Part shown: positions 17,238 to 26,697 of the stretch, one piece after another
Layout of the letters: each line of letters opens with the position of its first letter
Numbering within the stretch: the stretch's first letter is position 1
From: Thermoplasmata archaeon
GTDB lineage: Archaea; Thermoplasmatota; Thermoplasmata; Lutacidiplasmatales; UBA184
Assembly: GCA_021796385.1 (NCBI GenBank)
Contig: JAJYXQ010000033.1
Span: 1-64,000, forward strand
Direction: 5' to 3'
Length of the DNA: 64,000 nt
Translations under genes and position numbers: made by a program
The notes under the pieces: generated by a model
Told to the model about the DNA's origin: nothing
Seen by the model: only the letters and a program-made list of their open reading frames with translations
Database searches by the model: none

Positions 17238-18467
17238 ATGGAGCTGAACAAGAAGCCGTGGCCGCTGGCTACCGTCTGCGGAGTAAAAGAACGAATCGAC
17301 GCCCGGCCTGATTTTCAGAGGCCTCCGGTGTGGAAACGTGGGCAGAAGCAGTTCCTGATCGATACCGTGCTGCAGAACCTCGACATCCCCAAGCTGTACT
17401 GGAGGAAAACTGGGAAGAATCCAGACCAATATGAGGTCGTTGATGGGCAGCAACGATTGAGAGCTATCTGGGAGTTTCATGACGGACAGTTTCGCCTCTC
17501 TTCGGAGATGGACGCAATCGATGGTCACACCATTGCGGGACTAACGTACTCTGAACTTCCAGATGAACTAAGAATACGATTCGACACCTACCCTCTCGAC
17601 GTAGTTATCGTTTCGGACGCGGATGAGGATGATGTTCGGGACATGTTTCTACGCCTACAGAATGGCACACCATTGAAGGCGCAAGAGAAGCGAAACGCGA
17701 TGGGAGGGAAGATGCGCGACTTCGTGAAGGACCTAGCAACCGACCAATTCTTCACCAGTGTGCCATTCAAGGATTCCAGGTACACATTCGATCTCGTCTG
17801 CGCACAGATGACTCTCTTGGAGCTATCAGGGAAACCTTGCGATGTGCGCAACAGCGACCTGAACGAGATGTATGCCTCGAATACGAGTTTCGAAGTGAAT
17901 GGTCCGACGGCAAAGAAGGTCAGAAGAGTACTGTCTTTCTTGAAGACCGCGTTCCCGGAGAAGACTCCGGAGTTGGAACGTTACAACGTTGTCTCCCTAT
18001 ATGTATTGGTCTCGAACTTGTTTGAAAAGTTTGTAATGACAGACCGTGAACAGGACCTCAAGAAGTGGTTTCTTGACTTCGAGACGAAGAGAAGCCAGGA
18101 TGAAGCACTACCCGACGCCAACCGTGATGCTGAACTCTTGGCATACCATGATGTCATCAGCCACTCTACTGACAATGGTTGGTCCATTGCCAAGCGATAC
18201 GATGTTCTGTCGCGCAGCTTCCTTATCGCATACCCAGGTATCAAACAGAAAGACAATCAACGTGAATTTACGCATGAACAGCGGATGGCGATATTCAGGA
18301 GGGACGGTGGGAGATGTCAGGTCAGACTGAAGTGCGATGGGGCAGAGTGCTCATGGGACAATTGGCATGCCGATCACAAGATACCGTGGAGCCAAGGTGG
18401 TTTCACCGTGGTAGAGAATGGACAAGTCGCATGCGTTGCTTGTAATACTACGAAGAGCGACTCCTGA
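17238..18467 (+). CDS. DUF262 (GmrSD/ParB-like) protein with C-terminal HNH endonuclease
   Basis: This 409-residue protein has the DUF262 N-terminus with DFQRPPVWKRGQKQFLIDTV (about 24-43) and the DGQQR nucleotide-handling motif (VVDGQQRLRAIWEF, about 67-80). A helical middle leads to an HNH module at the C-terminus: a Cys-containing FRRDGGRCQ, HADHKIPWSQGG, then CVACNTTKSD. GmrSD, SspE and related antiphage nucleases share DUF262 plus HNH, acting on modified or phosphorothioate DNA. No Dnd/Ssp modification genes are present in this window, so a GmrSD-like type IV role is more likely. It opens a same-strand run of six genes. Confidence 0.75.
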   Translation: MELNKKPWPLATVCGVKERIDARPDFQRPPVWKRGQKQFLIDTVLQNLDIPKLYWRKTGKNPDQYEVVDGQQRLRAIWEFHDGQFRLSSEMDAIDGHTIAGLTYSELPDELRIRFDTYPLDVVIVSDADEDDVRDMFLRLQNGTPLKAQEKRNAMGGKMRDFVKDLATDQFFTSVPFKDSRYTFDLVCAQMTLLELSGKPCDVRNSDLNEMYASNTSFEVNGPTAKKVRRVLSFLKTAFPEKTPELERYNVVSLYVLVSNLFEKFVMTDREQDLKKWFLDFETKRSQDEALPDANRDAELLAYHDVISHSTDNGWSIAKRYDVLSRSFLIAYPGIKQKDNQREFTHEQRMAIFRRDGGRCQVRLKCDGAECSWDNWHADHKIPWSQGGFTVVENGQVACVACNTTKSDS

Positions 18468-18558
18468 TGTGGATGCTTTGGGCGAGAGGGGGGTTGAGCG
18501 ACCAGACCATGGTTCTCTGACGATGTCGGGTTCCGTCGCCTTGTCATAGGTTAGTCGG

Positions 18559-18732
18559 ATGGCCGATGATAGAGACACCGTAGTGGGAGTCCTTCTCGGC
18601 GTTGCTGCGGCTGCGGCTATTGGTTATTTCCTGTCCAAGGTGCTGGGCTCCACTCCCCCGAGGTGCCCTCAATGTGGAGCATACATCTCCAATGATGCTC
18701 GATCTTGCCGCAACTGCGGGGCGAGGTTGTAG
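18559..18732 (+). CDS. 57-residue membrane-anchored zinc-ribbon protein
   Basis: This ORF is too short for the track. MADDRDTVVGVLLGVAAAAA leads into one hydrophobic helix and then a zinc ribbon CPQCGAYISNDARSCRNCGARL. Such small TM-plus-ribbon proteins are common in archaea; the function is unknown. Its stop lies 9 nt before the next gene's likely start, so the two are probably co-transcribed. Confidence 0.6.
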   Translation: MADDRDTVVGVLLGVAAAAAIGYFLSKVLGSTPPRCPQCGAYISNDARSCRNCGARL

Positions 18733-18740
18733 AGTGGTTT

Positions 18741-19913
18741 ATGGTCAGGAATGAGGCGATGGACAGTGTGAAGTCCATCCAAGTTTCCAACGGTTATGCC
18801 CTTTCTTACTCTTGGAACTCGAAGAGGAAGAGTCTAAATGCGTCCGCCCTCTACTTGGACCTCCAAGCAGGAGATGGACTTCTCACTGAAGAGTTCTTGA
18901 AGCATGTAAAGGAACTCTTGCAGCGAAGCGATGAGATTGAGTTGTTCCTGACCTTCGCTCGGACCCTCGGCTCACCCACACCGGATGGCACTCTGCAGAC
19001 GATGGCTCAAAGACTCCCACTTGCCATCAACTTCCTCGGGGAGACTTTCGAGAGTCTCTCGCAGAATCTTAAGGTGTTAAACAGTTACCTTGGTACATCT
19101 CCAAGGGGAGTAGTCGAGAGAAATGGTCCACCTCCTGAACTTGCTGAGACAAAGGGTTGGCTGCGGGTCATCGAGCCCTTGTCAGAAGATCTTCCCCAGA
19201 CCACACTTGACTGGGACCTTGTGACCAAGCTCTTAGAGAACAGGCTTACCGATGCTGAGAGGGGAAACCTGTCGCAGAAGATTCTCAATGTTATCACCGC
19301 AGATTCGATGGAGATTGCCAAGATTCAAAAGACGCTCTCCGAGATTCTGAGAGGGCCGTCGCATTTCACCAAGCCCCTCTCCCTTTTCAGATGCAAGTGT
19401 GGGACTCTGCTTGTAGAATTCGAGGTGCAATGTCCGAGATGTAGGGAGCCACTTTCAGAGGCCCCGCTTTCTGTTCTGCTTGCTGACCAGTCCTTGAAGC
19501 ACATAATGGAGAAGAATGTCTGGCTAGAACTTGCAGTTGCCAAGGCGTTGGCGGACGCAGGTTTCGAGACAATCATAGGTGCGGATGTCCTTGGCATCTC
19601 CGGTGTTTCTCACGAGGTTGATGTGCTCGCCATTGATTGCCATCGTGGAATAGCGTTCATTGTCGAGGTCACCATGGCCAACGCATCAGTAGACGAATTG
19701 GCTAATCTCATGGTCCGTCGTGCAGACATTCACAATCACGGTGCGGCGCTAGTAACACTGGGCCCCTCTGATGATAAGGCAAGGAAGTTTGCAAAGGCCC
19801 AAGGGCTGGGCTTGATCACAGAGGTCAGAAAGAACATTGCTGACCTTGCTAAGTGGGCTAGAAATCACCGATCGAACTATGGTATCGGAGATTCAATGTC
19901 GGAGACCACCTAA
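18741..19913 (+). CDS. zinc-ribbon protein with a C-terminal restriction-endonuclease-like fold
   Basis: From the ATG at 18741 the protein has 390 residues. A helical N-terminal half contains no known domain. A zinc ribbon (CKCGTLLVEFEVQCPRCREP) precedes a domain with AVAKALADAGFE, then HEVDVLAID, then IAFIVEVTM, the order of strands and acidic residues in PD-(D/E)XK (Mrr-like) nucleases. The usual Lys of ExK is Thr (EVT), so activity may be lost or the role may be target recognition. Its position behind DUF262-HNH suggests defence. The alternative start at 18759 has a GAGG just before it. Confidence 0.6.
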   Translation: MVRNEAMDSVKSIQVSNGYALSYSWNSKRKSLNASALYLDLQAGDGLLTEEFLKHVKELLQRSDEIELFLTFARTLGSPTPDGTLQTMAQRLPLAINFLGETFESLSQNLKVLNSYLGTSPRGVVERNGPPPELAETKGWLRVIEPLSEDLPQTTLDWDLVTKLLENRLTDAERGNLSQKILNVITADSMEIAKIQKTLSEILRGPSHFTKPLSLFRCKCGTLLVEFEVQCPRCREPLSEAPLSVLLADQSLKHIMEKNVWLELAVAKALADAGFETIIGADVLGISGVSHEVDVLAIDCHRGIAFIVEVTMANASVDELANLMVRRADIHNHGAALVTLGPSDDKARKFAKAQGLGLITEVRKNIADLAKWARNHRSNYGIGDSMSETT

Positions 19914-19954
19914 ATGGCCGAGAAACTTTCCCTAGATGAACTGGAGCGTTTCCC

Positions 19955-20263
19955 GTGGCAAAAAGCTACGGTGAGAGAGTGCCCCTCTATGCCGCCAAGT
20001 TGGATGTCTCCCCCAAGAAGAACATCGTCAAGGAGCAAGGCAAGCGCTGGGGGAGCTGCTCGTCGGAGGGGACCATCAACTACAATTGGAAAGCCATCAT
20101 GACCCCAGTGTCCGTTATCGACTATGTCATCGCCCATGAACTGGGCCACCTTAAGTATCCGCATCACCAGCCCGAGTACTGGCAGGCCCTTTCTTCGATC
20201 GTCCCAGACTGCAAACAACGAAGAGATTGGCTCAAACGAAATGGAAGTCTCTTGACGGTGTAG
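19955..20263 (+). CDS. YgjP-like zinc metallopeptidase (DUF45), short or frameshifted
   Basis: The 102-residue frame has the family signatures RWGSCSSEGTINYNWKAI and VIAHELGHLKYPHHQPEYW, where HELGH supplies the zinc-binding His pair and Glu, and the third His follows. YgjP proteins, often found with type I restriction loci, are normally about twice this long. An ATG at 19914, overlapping the preceding stop, opens another frame (MAEKLSLDELERFPWQKATV) that looks like a natural lead-in. A one-base shift near 19975 would join the two. Either the gene is frameshifted or a minimal version starts at the GTG at 19955. Confidence 0.6.
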   Translation: MAKSYGERVPLYAAKLDVSPKKNIVKEQGKRWGSCSSEGTINYNWKAIMTPVSVIDYVIAHELGHLKYPHHQPEYWQALSSIVPDCKQRRDWLKRNGSLLTV

Positions 20264-20267
20264 CAGC

Positions 20268-20744
20268 GTGACTCGACCATGGAGAAGAATCCAAGATCGA
20301 GCTAGGTTGATATACGCCAGCGGTGTTTCACCTCATGCAGTGTCCTCTAGCGGAAGCTATCCCGGATACCCACCCGACTGCCCCCCAGTGACGACGCCCC
20401 TTCCCAACAGTTACTTCAGGATTGTGCGAAGGAAGGAAAGAGTGAAGCGGAAGGACTTCTTTTCACCCTATGAATTGGGCCTCCGTGAAGATATGGAGAT
20501 TACTTCCCCTTGCTATCGCCGTAGTATCTCTATCCATTCAACAATATCGGATTCAAGGCGTATCATGGACCTCTATCCTGGTCTAGGTCGATTCATAGCC
20601 ATAGTCAAATTGCAAGGGACTCATGGTGTCGTTCAACATACCCCCTCGAATGAAGGCGGGCAAAGCCACCACGATTGGTGGGTACCAGCCAGCGTAGATC
20701 CTTGTGGTTTCTGGGTTCCTCCCATTCTTGGTCTTGGAGAGTAA
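20268..20744 (+). CDS. hypothetical protein with YPPDCPP and FRIVRR motifs
   Basis: The 158-residue ORF starts at a GTG 4 nt after the metallopeptidase stop. SYPGYPPDCPPVTTPLPNSYFRIVRR, then KDFFSPYELGLRE, and near the end GRFIAIVKLQGTHGVVQHTP and HDWWVPA look conserved: I recall similar xPPDxPPxxA...YRLV-type proteins of unknown function in accessory regions. There are no membrane segments. It is followed 3 nt later by the DUF6575-like gene, so the two are a likely functional pair. Confidence 0.5.
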   Translation: MTRPWRRIQDRARLIYASGVSPHAVSSSGSYPGYPPDCPPVTTPLPNSYFRIVRRKERVKRKDFFSPYELGLREDMEITSPCYRRSISIHSTISDSRRIMDLYPGLGRFIAIVKLQGTHGVVQHTPSNEGGQSHHDWWVPASVDPCGFWVPPILGLGE

Positions 20745-20747
20745 TGC

Positions 20748-21980
20748 ATGACTGATGATACGGATCCTGTTCCCAGCATGAAACCTTCTCGGGAGATGTT
20801 CAAGGGGTTCAGGAAGGGGGAAGTGCTGGTGAGTTATGACTTCCCACTGCTTCAGGTCCTTCACTCCCCGTCAGGAAAGACGTGGCTTGCCAGTTGGAGG
20901 GACAGCGATGATACGGGTGAAGATTCCGAATCGCCTGGAGCACTTCATCGGTGGCTTATTCTCCCAGTACGAGCAGAGGTCGTCAAGAGCCTCGAAGAGA
21001 ATGAGATACCTCTTCGCGACATTCTCGAGACATGTCCGGATTGGTTGTACCTGGTTGAAGGAAGAGACGTACTGCGGCCATCAAAGGTGAAGGCAATCCG
21101 TTCCTTCCAGATCGGTGAAGATTACCTCCCCAAGAGGAACATCTCAATTAGAGGGAACAACCTCCGCCAGCTCGAACTTCCCTCGATTGACCGAAAGCGT
21201 CTGGTTCTGGACATTCGTCTCTCACTCAAGGGCATGGAACCTGGGAAAGTCTCATTCTTTATCTCAGGACCGGTGAAGGAGTCTGTTCAACGGATCCTCT
21301 CGTCCACCGGACATAGCATTACGGAGACAAGAATGAAGGTTGTTGACTTGGCCTATGGTCTTGGTGACGCCTTCGAGATGTGCGAAGTGGCTACGACGAT
21401 TGGCTCATATCGCATTGTCGCTCAGCCGTCCAATCCCGATCCTGGCGGAGATAGGAAGATTGTTGAAGCTTTGTCATTGGTGAAGACCCTGATAGATGCA
21501 AGCTCCACTGGCAAGCAGCTTGGAGAAGTCGCCGCTACGGTGGGAGCAAACGCAACGATACAGATCGATTCTCTTCTGAAATTCGTCAAGAGTAATGACC
21601 TAGTCATGACCATCAGCTGGACCGTGGAAGGCATCGAAGACTCGATGGTACTCGATGCAGTCAGGGCATCAAGCCTACTTGCGAAGCTACGGCCTGCTCT
21701 AGCAAAACTGGAGAGTTCTGCCAGGCTAATGGTGAAACTTGGTCCAGATGAGGCAGAAAGGCTGCGTCTGCCTGCAAGGGGCGAAGGTGGAATGCAATCA
21801 CTTCAGCGTCAGCTTCAAGCACAGCTGACAGCGGATGGCACGTTGACAATAACGCCGGTTCAGGTCGAGAAAATCGTCCGCTATGCCCAGAGCTACGGAG
21901 AAGGAGGATTCCAAGGTCGTTTCCAAGGAATACTCGGTGCGGTCAAGAGAATGGGGATGGCGTTCTCTGAGGTACGGTAG
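20748..21980 (+). CDS. DUF6575-like protein of unknown function
   Basis: This 410-residue soluble protein has an N-terminal domain with FRKGEVLVSYDFPLLQVLHS, RWLILPVRAEVVKSLEENEI and PLRDILETCPDWLYLVEG, a pattern I associate with the DUF6575 family. The C-terminal two-thirds are mixed alpha/beta without recognised motifs; there is no P-loop or metal-binding cluster. It is coupled to the preceding gene. Close packing with nuclease genes suggests a defence or stress role, but that is inference. Confidence 0.5.
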   Translation: MTDDTDPVPSMKPSREMFKGFRKGEVLVSYDFPLLQVLHSPSGKTWLASWRDSDDTGEDSESPGALHRWLILPVRAEVVKSLEENEIPLRDILETCPDWLYLVEGRDVLRPSKVKAIRSFQIGEDYLPKRNISIRGNNLRQLELPSIDRKRLVLDIRLSLKGMEPGKVSFFISGPVKESVQRILSSTGHSITETRMKVVDLAYGLGDAFEMCEVATTIGSYRIVAQPSNPDPGGDRKIVEALSLVKTLIDASSTGKQLGEVAATVGANATIQIDSLLKFVKSNDLVMTISWTVEGIEDSMVLDAVRASSLLAKLRPALAKLESSARLMVKLGPDEAERLRLPARGEGGMQSLQRQLQAQLTADGTLTITPVQVEKIVRYAQSYGEGGFQGRFQGILGAVKRMGMAFSEVR

Positions 21981-21988
21981 TCTGCATT

Positions 21989-22885
21989 TCAGATTAGCGA
22001 CTGTTTGAGCAGTTTCACGCTTGTCTCATAGTAAGACTTGTCGATCTCGAAGCCGATGCACCCCACACCTAGCTTTCTACAAGCTAGTGCGGTGTTCCCT
22101 ATTCCCATAAATGGGTCCAGAACGGTAGTTGGGTTCAGTCGGATGCCATGCAGTTTGATACACATCTCGGCAATCTCGATTGGGAAACTTGCAGGGTGGG
22201 GCCTTTCCCTCTCACGCGAGTTGATAGTCTTGTATGGAACGTACCAAGTATTGCCCCGACACCTCAGACCGGCGGACCCGTTCCTCCACCGCTCAATGTT
22301 TCCCTTATCCTTGTAGGGTACTCCAATAGACAGCCTGTCGAGTGGTACTCTCCCGGTCTTCGTGAGGTGGAAGATGTATTCGTGGGTGTCGTTAAGGAAC
22401 CGGTTCCCATTTATTGGTTTGTAATGTCCCACGTTCAGGGACTTTCTCTCACCGTAGCTGTCATTCTCAACGTAGATGGACTTGATCCAGTGTATGGAGT
22501 TCTGCAACACGAAGTAGGGCCTAAGCGCGGAGATGACTTCGAAGGGTCCCCACGGACTTGACGGTGCTGAACCAATGTTAAGAAAGAGGGAGCCGTCAAG
22601 TTTAAGTTTCGTCTTCAGCCCCTTGAAGACCGAAATCAGCCAAGAGATGTAGCGATCTCGCGGCAGAGTGTCATCATACTCGTTGTAGGATATTCCAAGG
22701 TTATATGGTGGGGAAGTGACAATGCAATCAATAGAGCTGCTGGAGAGCTTGGTCATGCCCTTGGCACAATCCAAGTTGTAGAGTACGATATCTCCCACCC
22801 GAGACTCAGGGGTGTTGAGATGTCCATTTGATGAGGGAAGGTTAGTGAACTCAGGAGGAAGTCTGGGGCGAACCGTTGTCACCAT
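21989..22885 (-). CDS. DNA methyltransferase, beta-class (N4-cytosine/N6-adenine)
   Basis: This 298-residue protein has the catalytic TSPPYNLGISYNEYDD (about 57-72) before the SAM-binding DPFMGIGNTALACRKLG (about 257-273), the beta-class order. VLYNLDCAKGM and PHPASFPIEIAEMCIKLHG also match. A TATA-like gtgtaaaag about 26 nt upstream supports a leaderless start at 22885. There is no cognate nuclease next to it, so it may protect the element as an orphan enzyme or act with the DUF262-HNH protein. Modification type and target cannot be told from sequence alone. Confidence 0.82.
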   Translation of the reverse strand: MVTTVRPRLPPEFTNLPSSNGHLNTPESRVGDIVLYNLDCAKGMTKLSSSSIDCIVTSPPYNLGISYNEYDDTLPRDRYISWLISVFKGLKTKLKLDGSLFLNIGSAPSSPWGPFEVISALRPYFVLQNSIHWIKSIYVENDSYGERKSLNVGHYKPINGNRFLNDTHEYIFHLTKTGRVPLDRLSIGVPYKDKGNIERWRNGSAGLRCRGNTWYVPYKTINSRERERPHPASFPIEIAEMCIKLHGIRLNPTTVLDPFMGIGNTALACRKLGVGCIGFEIDKSYYETSVKLLKQSLI

Positions 22886-23619
22886 TAAGATGCCCTAATG
22901 GCCCTTCGGCTTTTACACTATCCCTTACCCAGCCATATTCTCCCTGAAGTTCAGGTGTCTGCTTTGATGTTGGTCTCCGGTAACCCTCGCTGAGACTGCG
23001 GCAGATAGTCCGAATGGTCCTGCGCTCTGGGAAAGTGGCCCCAGCAAGGAGCCTACACTCCAGAGTGATTCGATACTCCCAGTCCCTAACCTGACAGTCT
23101 CGCGCCTCTCCAGACAACTCGGCTGCCGCAGCCTTCAAAAGGTCAACTGACGTCTATGTTATTCGAACATGCCCTTCGAAATGAGGCTCACTCAAACCAC
23201 CTCCCTCGGGCAAGTGACTGACCTTCTTGGCCATGCGCCCCAGAGAGACGCACCTCTATTAATCTCCACCCCACGGGCTGGCTTTGCTAAAGGATCGCCC
23301 GAAAACCCAATCCTGTAAAAAGATCGGCGGATGTGCAAATAGTTCGGGCTATGGAGGCGGCCTTTTAACGGTTCATCCGACATTTTCGGGGGTAAACCCC
23401 GGGAAGCACTCGGTCGGCTCCGAAGTTCTGCAGGTCCTCTCTCGGCTGATTCTTCGGAGGGGGGATTGCAGGAACTGCTTCTGCGACCCCTCCTTCATGA
23501 CCCCCGGAGAACCCGGAAGAACCCTTTTAACAAAGCCAATGCAGTGGGCTTTGAAGCCTATCCGCTTTCTTGAAACACACCCTTGTGCTTGCTCACCTAA
23601 CTGAGACATTGTGATTCCT
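22886..23619. other. non-coding stretch between methyltransferase and hsdR
   Basis: It contains ORFs 22851-23138 (minus) and 23284-23604 (plus), neither with family resemblance; the first overlaps the methyltransferase start and its promoter. Several G/C-rich short inverted repeats lie in 23440-23520. No RNA gene was recognised. Confidence 0.4.
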
Positions 23620-26600
23620 CTAGCTCCATTCAGCGCAGAGCAACTCTGCCTGTTGTAGGACAGTCTGCGTCGCCTCCTCTCTCTTGGAGGGCGGATACCC
23701 GCGGTCCTTCAGCACTCGCTTGACCATGACCCGAAGCTTCGCCCTGACGGTCTCCTTCACCGTCCAATCGATACTTACGTTCTTGCGGACGGTCTCGACC
23801 AACTGCCGGGCTATATCTCGCAACGTTCCGTCCCCGAGGACTCCCACTGCGGTTTCGTCGGCTGCGATAAGGGCATCGTAGAACGCCTCCTCCTCTTGGG
23901 ACAGTCCGAGCTTGGCGCCACGCGACCTGGCCGACTTCATGTCCTTGGCCAAGTCGATGAGCGAGGAGATCACCTCCGCCGCATCTATGGAACGGTTCTG
24001 GTACTTCCGGATGGTCATCTCCAGCATCTCCGAGAACTTCCGTCCAAGGACGAGGTTGCGTTGAGACCATGCCTTGGTCTCTTCGTTGAGCAGTTTTCGC
24101 AGCACCTCCAAGGCAAGGTTCCGGTAGGGGAGTCGCTGGACTTCGTCCAGGAACTCATCCGAGAAGATGGAGAGTTCGGGTTTCTTGAGCCCCGCCGCGG
24201 TGAAGATGTCGACCACATCGTCAGAGACAACCGCCCTCGATACGATCTGACGGACGGCGCTATCGAGTTCCTCTGGCGTCCTGCGCCCTTCCACGGTAGC
24301 CTTGGCGAGGGATGCACGGACGGCCTGGAAGAAGCCTACGTCGTCTCGGATTGCCAGAGCCCGCTCATCAGGGACTGACAGGGCAAAGGCTTTCGAGAGA
24401 TCGGAGACCGACTTGAGATAGCGCTTCTCCCCGTTTTCCAGGCCGATGATGTGCTGCATAGCCCTTGGTATGACCGCAGTCCTCTCGTGGGGGGTTCCAG
24501 AGAAGTAGGGCTTCCAGTCGAAACCGTGGTACATGTCCCGCACAATCTCGTAGTGCCTTTGCATGAGACGAACCGCTTCCTCAACCGGCACTCCCGCCTT
24601 CTTCTTGTCCTGGTCGGAGTACTCCGCCAGTGCTCGCCGTAGCTCGTCGGCGATTCCGAGGTAATCGACGATGAGACCTCCGGGCTTGTCTTTGAAGACC
24701 CGGTTCACCCTAGTGATGGTCTGCATCAGGCCATGCCCCCGCATCGGCTTGTCCACATACATCGTGTGTAGGCTTGGGGCATCGAATCCCGTTAACCACA
24801 TATCCCGGACGATGACCATCCTGAACGGGTCCTTGGGATCACGGAATCGGGTGGCGAGCGCCTCCCGGTGCTGCTTGTTGCGGATGTGCCCCTGCCACTC
24901 GGGTGGGTCATGGGCCGACCCCGTCATGACCACCTTGAGCGAGCCCTTGGCATCCTCCGAGTCAGTCCACTCGGGCCGGATCTTCCGAACCTCGTTGTAG
25001 AGGTCTACGCAGATCCGGCGGCTCATGCAGACGACCATCGCCTTGCCATCTAGTATCTCCAGTCGGTTCTCGAAGTGGTCTACAATGTCCTTTGCAAGGA
25101 GGCGCAGACGCCGAGGGGTGCCTACCATCGCCTCCAGTTGTGCCCACTTCCGCTTGAGACCCTCCTTGGTCGCTTCCTCTTCCCCCTCCGTGACCTCCTC
25201 AAACTTGGGATCGATCCGGGGGACCTCGTTCTTCTTGAGTTCGAGCCTTGCAAGCCGTCCCTCGTAGTAGATGGTGACTGTGGCGCCGTCCTCGACGGCC
25301 CGGTGGATGTCGTAGGTATCGATGTCGTCTCCGAAGACAGCCCGAGTGTTTCGGTCTACCTTCTCGATAGGTGTGCCCGTGAACCCGAGGAACGAGGCAT
25401 TGGGCAGCGCCTCCCTCATGTGCCGGGCGAACCCATCTATGAAGTCGTATTGGCTCCGGTGGGCCTCGTCAGCAATGACGATGACGTTCCTTCGATCCGT
25501 GAGGAGCGGGTACTTTTCTCCCATCTCAGGCAGGAACTTCTGGATTGTGGTGAATACGATCCCACCAGACGCTACCTTGAGGAGTCGCTTCAGGTCATCT
25601 CGGCTCTCGGCTTGGACGGGGGTCTGGCGGAGGAGGGAATGGCAGACCGCGAACTTGCCGAAGAGTTGTCCGTCGAGATCGTTGCGGTCCGTAAGGACAA
25701 CGAGGGTGGGGTTTGCGAGGTCGGGATGACGGGCGATCTTCGAGGCGTAGAACGTCATGGTGAGGCTCTTCCCGGAACCTTGGGTGTGCCAGACCACTCC
25801 TACACGCTTGTCTCCCCTGACCGAAGCCGCCTTGACCGTGGCCTCTACCGCCTGATTCACCGCATGGAACTGATGATAGGCGGCGATCTTCTTCGAGATG
25901 GTTCCGCCATCGTCCTCGTACACGATAAAGTTCCGCAAGAGGTCGAGGAGTCGTCTTTTCTCGAAAACTCCCCGGACGAGCGTCTCCAGTTCGAGGGTGC
26001 CTTTGGGGGCTCCCTCGGTGCCATCAACGGTTCGCCAGGGCATGAAGCGCTCCCGACTTGAGGTCAGGCAACCAAGCCGTGCCTCAACCCCATCGGAGAC
26101 CACGAGCAGTTCGTTGGGGTGGAAGAGGGAAGGGATCTCGGTCTGATAGGTCTGGAGTTGAGTGTATGCCGTCCATATCGTGGCTTCCTCGTCGGCGGGG
26201 TTCTTCAACTCAAAGATGGCCACCGGGAGCCCGTTGAGGTAGACGACAATGTCTGGTCTTCGGCTGTGGCCGTTCTCGATGACTGCAAGTTGGTTCACGA
26301 CCAGCCAGTCGTTCTTCTCGGGATGATCAAAGTCAATCAGCCAAGCCTTGTCACCCGCGATGCGACCATCTCTTTGACGGGTCTCCACATCTAAGCCATT
26401 CACTAGGAACTCATGCAGACGACGGTTGGAGACGGTGAGACTTGAGGACTCAGCACGCAGAACCTTTCGTAGCACCTCCTCCCTCGTGTCGGAGCCTAGG
26501 TGTGGATTGAGTCCGTCGATTGCAGCCTTCAACCGACCAGGGAGGATTACATCGTTCCAGTTTTCTCGCTCCTTCTCCTTACCGTCAGGGGCGATGTCGG

Positions 26601-26697
26601 GGGCGAACTTCGTCTCGTAGCCCAAGTCGTGAAAGTAGCCGAGAGCGGCCTCCTCGACGACGCTTTCATGGAAGGTCAGTAAGGGGCGTGGAATCAT
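23620..26697 (-). CDS. hsdR: type I restriction enzyme, R (endonuclease/translocase) subunit
   Basis: This 1025-residue protein has normal HsdR length and layout. The N-terminal nuclease has [22 protein letters not shown] with the PD-(D/E)xK residues. The SF2 motor has Walker [19 protein letters not shown] in [13 protein letters not shown], and motif [13 protein letters not shown]. The C-terminal helical part binds HsdM. Its start overlaps the hsdS stop by 4 nt. All key motifs are intact, so the subunit is probably active. Confidence 0.93.
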   Translation of the reverse strand: MIPRPLLTFHESVVEEAALGYFHDLGYETKFAPDIAPDGKEKERENWNDVILPGRLKAAIDGLNPHLGSDTREEVLRKVLRAESSSLTVSNRRLHEFLVNGLDVETRQRDGRIAGDKAWLIDFDHPEKNDWLVVNQLAVIENGHSRRPDIVVYLNGLPVAIFELKNPADEEATIWTAYTQLQTYQTEIPSLFHPNELLVVSDGVEARLGCLTSSRERFMPWRTVDGTEGAPKGTLELETLVRGVFEKRRLLDLLRNFIVYEDDGGTISKKIAAYHQFHAVNQAVEATVKAASVRGDKRVGVVWHTQGSGKSLTMTFYASKIARHPDLANPTLVVLTDRNDLDGQLFGKFAVCHSLLRQTPVQAESRDDLKRLLKVASGGIVFTTIQKFLPEMGEKYPLLTDRRNVIVIADEAHRSQYDFIDGFARHMREALPNASFLGFTGTPIEKVDRNTRAVFGDDIDTYDIHRAVEDGATVTIYYEGRLARLELKKNEVPRIDPKFEEVTEGEEEATKEGLKRKWAQLEAMVGTPRRLRLLAKDIVDHFENRLEILDGKAMVVCMSRRICVDLYNEVRKIRPEWTDSEDAKGSLKVVMTGSAHDPPEWQGHIRNKQHREALATRFRDPKDPFRMVIVRDMWLTGFDAPSLHTMYVDKPMRGHGLMQTITRVNRVFKDKPGGLIVDYLGIADELRRALAEYSDQDKKKAGVPVEEAVRLMQRHYEIVRDMYHGFDWKPYFSGTPHERTAVIPRAMQHIIGLENGEKRYLKSVSDLSKAFALSVPDERALAIRDDVGFFQAVRASLAKATVEGRRTPEELDSAVRQIVSRAVVSDDVVDIFTAAGLKKPELSIFSDEFLDEVQRLPYRNLALEVLRKLLNEETKAWSQRNLVLGRKFSEMLEMTIRKYQNRSIDAAEVISSLIDLAKDMKSARSRGAKLGLSQEEEAFYDALIAADETAVGVLGDGTLRDIARQLVETVRKNVSIDWTVKETVRAKLRVMVKRVLKDRGYPPSKREEATQTVLQQAELLCAEWS

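Noticed and set aside
22851-23138. 95-residue minus-strand ORF upstream of the methyltransferase
   Set aside because: It overlaps the methyltransferase start and its TATA-like site and resembles no family.
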